This document shows, piece by piece, positions 5,802 to 10,967 of a stretch of DNA of 10,967 nucleotides. The DNA comes from Nitrospirota bacterium (GTDB taxonomy: Bacteria > Nitrospirota > Thermodesulfovibrionia > Thermodesulfovibrionales > JdFR-88). Numbering within the stretch: the first letter of the stretch is position 1; every line of letters begins with the position of its first letter. The stretch spans positions 1 to 10,967 of the forward strand of contig JAKAGP010000021.1 of assembly GCA_021825785.1 (NCBI GenBank). Reading direction: 5' to 3'. The notes below the pieces were generated by a model. It was not told where the DNA came from, searched no databases, and saw only the letters and a program-made list of their open reading frames with translations. Made by a program: the position numbers and the translations under genes.

Positions 5802-8531
5802 CTATGCCTCTTTGCCCAAAAAGCCGGGCTTTACTGCCTTTCTCCTGACTATCTTGACCCATTCAAACCAGAAGACACTGATCAGCCCGGCGCCCAGGCA
5901 AACGGACAGTTCCCTGAAGTCCAGCCTGCCGAACCGGAATACCTCTCTCAGGGAGGGCACATAAAGCACCGCGGCCAGAAATATGCCCGCCCCCCCTATG
6001 ACCCACCATAACGAGGCATTTTTCACGCGCAGGGAGGCGGCCGCTGTCAGCAGCCATGAACGGTTGGTAAGTATGAGGGCCAGGTTTGCGACGATCAAAG
6101 TGGCAAAGCTCATGGCCCGCACCTGCGCCTCCCCCCGGCCTGTTGAAAAAGCAAACAGGAAGACCGCCAGCACGAACGCCAGTACGCTTGCCCCCTGCAA
6201 AAGGCCCGTTGCCACGATCCGGCCGGTGAAAATGGATTTTCCCTTTTCCTTTTTCATTTTTTGCCCCGCCCCGCCCGGCTGGCGTTCCATTATATCCGCC
6301 TCTTCCGGCTCGGCCTCGAACACCACTGAGCATGCGGGATCTATTATAAGCTCCAGAAAAACTATGTGCACCGGAAGGAGCACAAGCGGCATGCCAAGGA
6401 GAACGGGTATCAGGGACATGCCAGCGATGGGGACATGCACCGCAAGCACGTAGACTGTCGCCTTTTTAAGGTTGTCCAGTATCCTCCGCCCCATCCGGAC
6501 CCCGCGCACTATGGAAGAAAAATCATCATCGAGGAGCACTATCGAGGCCGCCTCCCTGGCCACGTCCGTGCCTCGCCCGCCCATGGCTATCCCTATGTCG
6601 GCCGCCTTCAGGGCGGGAGCGTCGTTCACCCCGTCGCCCGTCATCGCCACTATCTCGCCCCTGCTCTTGAAAGTTTTTACTATCCGCAGTTTCTGGTCCG
6701 GGGTAACGCGGCAGAATATATCGGCAAGGCCGATCTTTTCCCCCAACTGCGCATCTCCCATCGCCTCAAGCTCCGGGCCGGTAATGATATTTTTCCCAAG
6801 GCCTATCCGGGAAGCTACTACCCGGGCTGTAACCGGATAGTCCCCCGTTATCATCACAACCCTGATGCCGGCCCTCCGGCACTCGTCAACGGCCTCCGGC
6901 ACGCCGGGGCGGACCGGGTCGGCAAGCCCCACAAGCCCCAGAAAATCAAACGTAAAGGCGTGCTGCTCATTTGGCAAAGCGGGCGGCAAAGCGTTTTTTT
7001 GATTTTTTTGCTTTTTTTGACTTTTTTGAGTTTTTTGCCCAAGGGGGCCGGCCCCGGGTTTTATCTCCAGCGTTGATTTGGCAACGCCGATGACGCGCAG
7101 GCCTTCGGCCGCCATTTCATCTATCCGGGCGGCAAGTGCGCGGAACTCGTTTTCTCCCATGTGGCATATGTCCGCCACCGCCTCGGGGGAGCCTTTGGCC
7201 GCTACAACGTACCGGCTGTCGTCCTTCGCCTTCCAGACACGGGACATCGCCATCAGTTCCTTAGACAAGGGATATTCCTGAAGCAGCTCCCAGTCCTCAT
7301 GGATATGCCCGGTGTTTTGGAGCCAGCGGCTGCCCGCCGTCCTGAGGGCTTTTTCCATGGGGTCAAACGGGTCCTTGCGGCTGGCCAGTATCGCGTATTC
7401 GATCACCTCGTGAAACTCCTCGGGCACCGGTCCGCCTCCGGCAAAAAAATTTAAAAAATCAAAAAAAGCAAAAGGACCGTCGCCTCCCGCCCGGAATATC
7501 TTTTTGACCTCCATCCGGTTCATGGTAAGTGTGCCTGTTTTATCGACGCACAGCACGGTTGCGCCCCCCAGGGTCTCAACAGCCGGCACCCTGCGGGTAA
7601 GTACTTTTTTACCGGACATCCGCCACGCGCCAAGGGCCAGAAAAACGGTAAGCACCACCGGGAACTCTTCGGGCAGAACGGCCATGGCAAGCGTGACGCC
7701 GGCTAGAAAGCCGCCCAGCCAGTCCATCCTCGTTATCCCGTATGCCACCACGACAACCACACACAATGAAAGGCCCGCCGCCAGCATGTAGCGGATGAGC
7801 CTGCCGGTCTCCTGCTGGAGCGGAGTGCGCTCCAGCTCTATTTTTTCGAGGGACGTTCCGATCTTGCCTATCTCCGTGGCGGAACCGGTGGCAAGGACCT
7901 GGGCTATACCCGTCCCCGCGACAGCCAGAGTGCCCGAGTAGACGAAAGGCGAGGGGCCGCTTAAACTTAAAAACCCCGGGGGAGACACTCTGGAAGGAAC
8001 GGCTTCCCCGGCAGAATTTTTTTTAAAAGCCGTTTTGCTTACCGGCGCGGATTCCCCTGTCAGGAGCGACTCGTCCACCGAAAGGTTGAGGCCGTGGAGC
8101 ACTACGCCATCGGCGGGCACCCTGTCCCCTTCAGAAACGACGACAATATCTCCCCGCACGACCTCCCGGCCCGGCAGTCTTCTGTTCCTGCCATCCCTCA
8201 CAACGAGGGCCCGGGGGCTCGTCAGGTCCCTCAGGGCCTCAAGCGCCCGCTCCGTCTTGTTCTCCTGGTATAAGGTGATGCCCGCGACGACAGCCACAAA
8301 ACCCAGAAGCATCAAGGCTTCCTGCCTGTCGCCAATAAAAAGGTAGATGGTCCCGCCAGCTAGCAGCAGCAGGAGCATCGGCTCCTTGAGGACGCCCAGG
8401 GCGATCTTGAACAGGTTTTTTTTCCGGGACTGGGGCAGTTCATTCGGCCCGTCCTCTTTAAGTCTGCGGGCGGCTTCGGACTCCGTGAGCCCCTCTATTC
8501 TGGCCGGGTCGAATTTAATTGAAGCGGACAT
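5802..8531 (-). CDS. P-type cation-translocating ATPase (P2-like, Ca2+/Mn2+-type family)
   Basis: Polytopic membrane ATPase of 909 residues with a complete P2-type layout. It has the N-terminal cation ATPase domain (GLTESEAARRL, about 14-24) and M1-M2 (about 50-86). The actuator loop with LTGES (157-161) comes next, then M3-M4 with VLPEEFPVV (285-293). The phosphorylation site DKTGTLT has Asp330; KGSPE (446-450), ITGD (561-564) and TGDGVNDAPALKAADIGIAMG (631-651) follow, and the C-terminal helices close the protein. M4 keeps the Glu of the SERCA PEGLP motif, and M6 keeps an Asp (LELIIDPA, 726-733). The M5 region reads AVHVPIAG (697-704) and lacks the Asn/Glu cation ligands of SERCA, so the transported ion is uncertain. 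Two low-complexity inserts (354-364 and 499-513) flank or fall in the nucleotide-binding domain. It starts 19 nt after the dehydrogenase stop and is probably in the same operon. Confidence 0.93.
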   Translation of the reverse strand: MSASIKFDPARIEGLTESEAARRLKEDGPNELPQSRKKNLFKIALGVLKEPMLLLLLAGGTIYLFIGDRQEALMLLGFVAVVAGITLYQENKTERALEALRDLTSPRALVVRDGRNRRLPGREVVRGDIVVVSEGDRVPADGVVLHGLNLSVDESLLTGESAPVSKTAFKKNSAGEAVPSRVSPPGFLSLSGPSPFVYSGTLAVAGTGIAQVLATGSATEIGKIGTSLEKIELERTPLQQETGRLIRYMLAAGLSLCVVVVVAYGITRMDWLGGFLAGVTLAMAVLPEEFPVVLTVFLALGAWRMSGKKVLTRRVPAVETLGGATVLCVDKTGTLTMNRMEVKKIFRAGGDGPFAFFDFLNFFAGGGPVPEEFHEVIEYAILASRKDPFDPMEKALRTAGSRWLQNTGHIHEDWELLQEYPLSKELMAMSRVWKAKDDSRYVVAAKGSPEAVADICHMGENEFRALAARIDEMAAEGLRVIGVAKSTLEIKPGAGPLGQKTQKSQKKQKNQKNALPPALPNEQHAFTFDFLGLVGLADPVRPGVPEAVDECRRAGIRVVMITGDYPVTARVVASRIGLGKNIITGPELEAMGDAQLGEKIGLADIFCRVTPDQKLRIVKTFKSRGEIVAMTGDGVNDAPALKAADIGIAMGGRGTDVAREAASIVLLDDDFSSIVRGVRMGRRILDNLKKATVYVLAVHVPIAGMSLIPVLLGMPLVLLPVHIVFLELIIDPACSVVFEAEPEEADIMERQPGGAGQKMKKEKGKSIFTGRIVATGLLQGASVLAFVLAVFLFAFSTGRGEAQVRAMSFATLIVANLALILTNRSWLLTAAASLRVKNASLWWVIGGAGIFLAAVLYVPSLREVFRFGRLDFRELSVCLGAGLISVFWFEWVKIVRRKAVKPGFLGKEA
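6993..7037 (-). repeat. Five-copy 9-bp A-rich tandem repeat (Gln-Lys-X) in the ATPase
   Basis: Five perfectly phased 9-bp units on the coding strand, each CAA AAA followed by ACT, AGT, AAG, AAT or AAC. They encode QKT, QKS, QKK, QKN and QKN at residues 499-513. Gln and Lys codons are invariant and only the third codon varies. The unit length preserves the frame, and the run is followed directly by the strand leading into GLVGLADP. Confidence 0.93.
7440..7472 (-). repeat. T-rich roughly 9-bp repeat (Phe-rich loop) in the ATPase
   Basis: The coding strand shows T-runs of 6-7 bases separated by GA, AAA and GC at about 9-bp spacing. It encodes an aromatic stretch, FAFFDFLNFFA (354-364), just after the DKTGT segment where the nucleotide-binding domain begins. 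It has the opposite strand bias (T on the coding strand) to the Gln-Lys repeat of the same gene. Confidence 0.75.
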
Positions 8532-8550
8532 GGCTAAATTTTACAGGATT

Positions 8551-9648
8551 TTATAGCCCGGCTTTTTCCATTTCCTCTTTTATGCGCCCCAGAGCCAGTT
8601 CCGTGGCGGCCTTTACCGGCAACTCGTTCTCTTTTTTTGCCTTTTCCAGCACCAGCTCCGTGTTTTCCCTGATCTTCCGGGATATGGTCTTGAACGCCTC
8701 ATCTTTTCCCTTTTTGGCGTATTCCATCGCTGCCATGATAACGCCTCCGGCGTTGGCTATGAAATCCGGCACGGAAAGTATGCCTCTTTTTTGAAGCGCC
8801 TCCTCGGCCTGCCTGGTCACGGGCAGGTTTGCGCCCTGGAGAATGAGCTTTGCCTTTATGGAGCCCGCATTGTCTATATTTATGACGTCGGCGGTCGCGG
8901 CGGGTATGAGGATATCACATGGAGCGGTCAGGACCTCCCATGGTTTTTGCCTCATGGCGCCGGCGCTTTGATACCCCGCAACGCTGCCCGTTTTATCCTT
9001 GGCCTTGACAAGGCCATCGATGTCCAGGCCCGCCGGGTCAAAGACCGTGCCGCCGATATCGGCCGCGGCGACGATCACTGCCCCTTTGAGAGCCATGAAC
9101 TTTGCCGCGGCCTTGCCCACGCTCCCGAAACCGTGTATCGCGACCCTGGCCCCCTCAAGCCCGATGCGCGCATAACGGCAGGCCACCTCCGCGCATTCGG
9201 AGAGTCCGTAACCGGTAGCCCCCAGCCTGTCCAGCGGCAGCCCGCCCATCCGTTCAGGCAGCCCTACCGCCCGCCCCGTCTCTTCATAGATCCAGGCCAT
9301 GCACTCCTCATCGCTTCCCATATCCGGACCGGGGATATATTCGTTCAGGTTCTCCGTGAGAGCGGCGAAGGCCTGAAAGACCTTTTTTTTGTCAGGGCTC
9401 GACGGGTCCAGGGATATCCCGGCCTTGCCCCCGCCATGGGGCAGTCCGGCAATGGAATTTTTAAGCGTCATGGTGCGCGCAAGCCTGCGCACCTCCTCGG
9501 CATTCACCTGGCGTCTTACCCTTACCCCGCCCATCGCCGGACCAAGCGCAACGTTGTCCACAACCACAACGGCGTTCAGCCCGGCACTGGAGGAATGGAG
9601 ATGGAGCACCTTAAGCGGCCCCAGTTCGTCATATTTTATATTGCACAT
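8551..9648 (-). CDS. Glu/Leu/Phe/Val-family dehydrogenase, probably branched-chain amino-acid specific
   Basis: Cytosolic NAD(P)-dependent oxidative deaminase of the Glu/Leu/Phe/Val dehydrogenase family, 365 residues, nearer the size of leucine dehydrogenases (about 360) than glutamate dehydrogenases (about 420 or more). Seen: GPAMGGVRV (37-44), TLKNSIAGLPHGGGKAGI with Lys63 (substrate carboxylate) and catalytic Lys75, and GPDMGSDEE with catalytic Asp109. The Rossmann motif GFGSVG is at 172-177, with Asp196 at the end of the second strand, which suggests NAD preference. Where glutamate dehydrogenases have Lys in GPYKGG to bind the side-chain carboxylate, this protein has Met39, as leucine dehydrogenases have Leu. 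A hydrophobic amino acid is therefore the likelier substrate. ATG 9648 follows AGGAT very closely (poor spacing). It is the first gene of a probable operon with the P-type ATPase. Confidence 0.9.
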   Translation of the reverse strand: MCNIKYDELGPLKVLHLHSSSAGLNAVVVVDNVALGPAMGGVRVRRQVNAEEVRRLARTMTLKNSIAGLPHGGGKAGISLDPSSPDKKKVFQAFAALTENLNEYIPGPDMGSDEECMAWIYEETGRAVGLPERMGGLPLDRLGATGYGLSECAEVACRYARIGLEGARVAIHGFGSVGKAAAKFMALKGAVIVAAADIGGTVFDPAGLDIDGLVKAKDKTGSVAGYQSAGAMRQKPWEVLTAPCDILIPAATADVINIDNAGSIKAKLILQGANLPVTRQAEEALQKRGILSVPDFIANAGGVIMAAMEYAKKGKDEAFKTISRKIRENTELVLEKAKKENELPVKAATELALGRIKEEMEKAGL

Positions 9649-9688
9649 ATCCTGTTTCTACCAGAAAACGGGCTCAAGGTAAAGGGCG

Positions 9689-9716
9689 ATTATCTTTATG
9701 GACAAACTCCGGACAA
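9689..9716 (-). promoter_or_regulatory. Sigma70-like promoter for the dehydrogenase-ATPase operon
   Basis: On the minus strand, TTGTCC (9711-9716) and GATAAT (9689-9694) are separated by 16 bp, placing a transcript start about 35 nt before the dehydrogenase ATG. A second TTTGTCC lies inside the spacer, making a short direct repeat that could be an operator or chance. Supported by consensus match only. Confidence 0.45.
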
Positions 9717-9740
9717 GTGCTAGACTTTAGTCAGACAGGG

Positions 9741-9770
9741 TTTTTAATTTTTTAATTTAATTTAATTTTA
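9741..9770. repeat. 30-bp A/T-only tract with 5-bp TTTAA repeats, between divergent genes
   Basis: Thirty consecutive A/T bases bounded on both sides by GGG, resolving at its right end into about four TTTAA units. It lies in the 207-bp gap between the minus-strand dehydrogenase (start 9648) and the plus-strand small gene (start 9856). It could act as an UP element or DNA bend. No clear -35/-10 pair for the plus-strand gene was found near it. Confidence 0.85.
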
Positions 9771-9845
9771 GGGCCAGGCCGTAAAGACCACAGGCAGTCC
9801 TTAACCAGCAAACATTTAAACAAAAATCCTTCTCCCTTTTTTTAC

Positions 9846-9850
9846 GGAGG
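9846..9850 (+). promoter_or_regulatory. Strong ribosome binding site of the small four-Cys protein gene
   Basis: GGAGG five bases before the ATG at 9856. It is a much better match than at most genes in this window and the main evidence that this short frame is translated from here. Confidence 0.85.
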
Positions 9851-9855
9851 AGCCC

Positions 9856-10107
9856 ATGAACAAGGATTATCAAAACGACCGCAGAGGTATAGGGAAAGAG
9901 GAATCCGACGGGCTGTGGAGGGAATTCTACAGTTTCGAACCCGTGGACGACGGCCTGGATTACTGCTGCCAGATCTTCATGGATGTCCCATACATCGAAA
10001 TAGAAGTAAAAACAGGGGCTTTCCTTAAGATCGAGGTCTTTCCGGTGGACAGATGCCCAAAATGCGGACGCTGGCTGAAGGACATGAGAAAGCTGAAGGG
10101 ACACTGA
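9856..10107 (+). CDS. Small uncharacterised four-cysteine protein
   Basis: A short cytosolic protein of 83 residues that I do not recognise. It has no signal peptide or membrane segment. The N-terminus is charged (residues 1-24), followed by a strand-rich middle (FYSFEPVDDGLDYCC, then MDVPYIEIEVKTGAFLKIEVFPV). It ends with DRCPKCGRWLKDMRKLKGH. Cys37, Cys38, Cys67 and Cys70 (CC plus CPKC) could form a zinc site or a redox centre; the CPKCGRW part resembles half of a zinc ribbon. A strong ribosome binding site and GC-rich codon use like its neighbours support it as real. It is followed by an A/T inverted repeat and then, about 230 bp on, by the peroxiredoxin, which has its own promoter, so the two need not be co-transcribed. 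Confidence 0.75.
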   Translation: MNKDYQNDRRGIGKEESDGLWREFYSFEPVDDGLDYCCQIFMDVPYIEIEVKTGAFLKIEVFPVDRCPKCGRWLKDMRKLKGH

Positions 10108-10135
10108 AAAAACAAAAAAACCTTTTTTGTTTTTT
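10107..10135. repeat. Perfect 13-bp A/T inverted repeat, possible weak terminator
   Basis: The left arm is six A, C, six A (10107-10119), a 3-nt loop follows, and the right arm is its exact complement (10123-10135). It overlaps the last base of the stop codon of the small protein gene. The stem has a single G-C pair, so as an intrinsic terminator it would be weak, though it could work in either direction. It may instead belong to the A/T repeat set of this window. Confidence 0.7.
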
Positions 10136-10222
10136 GTGGCGCTGTCAAAACCATAGGTGGCAGCATGCCAATGGCAGTTGAGGAGCACCCCCAGTCCAAT
10201 TTCCGGTCCCATATTTTATTGC

Positions 10223-10251
10223 TTGACATGCATTCCGGCTTAATTTAGAAT
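10223..10251 (+). promoter_or_regulatory. Sigma70-like promoter of the selenoprotein peroxiredoxin
   Basis: Perfect -35 TTGACA (10223-10228), 17-bp spacer, and -10 TAGAAT (10246-10251, one mismatch to TATAAT). It is the best promoter match in the window. A transcript would start near 10258, leaving about 75 nt of leader before the ATG at 10334. Confidence 0.75.
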
Positions 10252-10259
10252 CTTTCTAT
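10245..10259 (+). promoter_or_regulatory. Possible PerR/Fur-type operator over the -10
   Basis: TTAGAAT C TTTCTAT contains the perfect dyad TAGAA-TCT-TTCTA and fits the 7-1-7 layout of PerR/Fur boxes, with mismatches beside the centre and at the outer base. It overlaps the -10 and the expected transcript start, where a repressor would block a peroxide-defence gene. No regulator gene is in the window. Confidence 0.4.
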
Positions 10260-10317
10260 ACTGATAATGAATCCAAATTAAAAAACTGGAAAAGAGCAGG
10301 CAAAACAGAATGGCGGC

Positions 10318-10325
10318 AAAGGAGG
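10318..10325 (+). promoter_or_regulatory. Ribosome binding site deciding the peroxiredoxin start
   Basis: AAAGGAGG, eight bases before the ATG at 10334. The in-frame ATGs at 10310 and 10328 lie before it or only two bases after it, so they are less likely starts. Confidence 0.75.
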
Positions 10326-10333
10326 AAATGAAT

Positions 10334-10960
10334 ATGGAAGGATGCTGCGGGCTTAGAGTGGGACAGAAGGTATCTGATTTCAGGATCGAGACCTTCGACC
10401 CGGAAACAGGCGGTTTTGGGGAGATACGTTCAGCGGACCTCAGAAAGAAAGGTAAATGGACGGTGCTTTTCTTTTATCCGGCGGATTTCACGTTCGTCTG
10501 AGCCACCGAATTTGCTGACCTGGCAGGCCAGCATGCAAACTTCAGGGCCGGTGGTGCGGAGCTCATTACGGTAAGCACCGATACAAAATTCGTGCACCTC
10601 GCCTGGCAGATGGATGAGCCCATGCTGAAGGGGGTCAAATACCAGATGGGCGCGGACCCGGCAGGCAAGCTTTCCAGGATGTTTGGCGTCTATGACGAGG
10701 AGAGCGGCCTTGCGCAGAGGGGTGTTTTCATAATCAGCCCCGAAGGCGTGGTTGTAAGCTCCGAGGTAAACCATATAGATGTAGGAAGAAACGCGGAAGA
10801 GCTGCTGAGGAAACTGCAGGCCAACATTTACAAAGCAGGCCATCCGGAGGAAGTATGCCCGGCCAAATGGCATCCGGGCGAAAAGACCATGAAGCCGGCC
10901 CCGGAGTTTGTGGGAAAGGCCGAAGGGGCATACGTCCAGCAGGAAGCCCTGAGACATTAA
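10334..10960 (+). CDS. Selenocysteine-containing typical 2-Cys peroxiredoxin (AhpC/Prx1 family; TGA = Sec56)
   Basis: Cytosolic peroxiredoxin that reduces H2O2 and organic peroxides. The frame carries one internal TGA (10499-10501) exactly where the peroxidatic Cys belongs: family motif YPADFTFVCPTE, here YPADFTFV-U-ATEF. The same frame continues with family motifs to the TAA at 10958: STDTKFVHLAW, GVYDEESGLAQRGVFIISPEG and the resolving-Cys motif VCPAKWHPG (Cys175). It has 208 residues with Sec56, a normal length for the family, so TGA is best read as selenocysteine and not as a nonsense mutation. The Pro after the peroxidatic residue is Ala. A Cys-Cys pair lies at residues 4-5. ATG 10334 was chosen for its AAAGGAGG at 8 nt; an ATG at 10310 would add 8 residues. 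Automatic annotation would probably split this into two fragments. Host selenocysteine machinery is required but lies outside the window. Confidence 0.9.
10513..10533 (+). promoter_or_regulatory. Bacterial SECIS-like hairpin after the Sec codon
   Basis: The RNA from 10513 to 10533 folds as five pairs (UGCUG with CAGCA), one A-C mismatch, three pairs (CCU with AGG) and a GGC apical loop at 10522-10524. The loop begins with G and lies 20 nt after the TGA, within what is known for bacterial SECIS elements (short stem, G at the start of a small loop, roughly 16-37 nt from the UGA). The hairpin is itself coding sequence. Confidence 0.7.
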
Positions 10961-10967
10961 AAAAAAT

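Noticed and set aside
6366..7076. Plus-strand open frame of 236 codons
   Set aside because: Antisense to the P-type ATPase catalytic core, whose motifs are intact.
8791..9723. Long plus-strand open frame of 310 codons
   Set aside because: Antisense to the well-supported dehydrogenase; its translation has no recognisable motifs.
10155..10172. Short TGGCA-GCA-TGCCA hairpin
   Set aside because: Only five pairs and no U-run, so not convincing as a terminator or operator.
9649..10309. tRNA, small RNA or CRISPR in the two intergenic gaps
   Set aside because: No cloverleaf, spaced direct repeats or riboswitch-like structure could be made out by eye.
10310..10501. A 63-residue protein ending at the TGA, plus a separate downstream protein starting near 10592
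   Set aside because: Both pieces share one frame and together make a full-length peroxiredoxin; the TGA is at the peroxidatic Cys position, so selenocysteine explains it better than a pseudogene.

Overview
The window is a roughly 11 kb piece of a moderately GC-rich bacterial chromosome. It is densely coded and carries no phage, transposon, CRISPR or rRNA/tRNA signal. The gene content suits an anaerobe or facultative anaerobe that decodes selenocysteine: an ADP-forming acyl-CoA synthetase, a TupA-type oxyanion lipoprotein, an amino-acid dehydrogenase and a selenoprotein peroxiredoxin. A Desulfobacterota- or Nitrospirota-like host would fit, but that is inference only.

Layout. (1) Positions 1-1877, plus strand: the alpha subunit of an NDP-forming acyl-CoA synthetase (5' truncated by the window) and its beta (ATP-grasp) subunit, overlapping at ATGGTAA. 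(2) Positions 1895-5720, minus strand: a TupA-like lipoprotein followed 7 nt later by a 986-residue membrane hybrid histidine kinase (Cache-like sensor, HAMP, PAS, PAS, HisKA, HATPase, receiver). No TupB/TupC transporter genes accompany them. (3) Positions 5802-9648, minus strand: a branched-chain-type amino-acid dehydrogenase followed 19 nt later by a P-type cation ATPase, with a sigma70-like promoter in front. (4) Positions 9649-10960, plus strand: a small four-cysteine protein with a strong ribosome binding site, then a typical 2-Cys peroxiredoxin. The peroxiredoxin's peroxidatic cysteine codon is TGA; the frame continues through it and a SECIS-like hairpin follows directly.

How the genes may work together. 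Oxidative deamination of amino acids (dehydrogenase), oxidation of the resulting 2-oxoacids (enzymes not in this window) and substrate-level ATP synthesis by the acyl-CoA synthetase form a plausible fermentative route. The TupA-like protein plus kinase could report tungstate or a related oxyanion. The peroxiredoxin protects against peroxide, and its promoter carries a PerR/Fur-like dyad over the -10. These links are inferred from co-location.

The most unusual points are: the selenocysteine peroxiredoxin; a beta synthetase subunit with Ser in place of the conserved catalytic His; and a recurring set of A/T-only simple repeats. Those repeats sit in otherwise GC-rich DNA. Inside or at the edge of genes their period is about 6 or 9 bp and they fall at domain boundaries. 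Between genes they are homopolymeric, 5-bp or palindromic.
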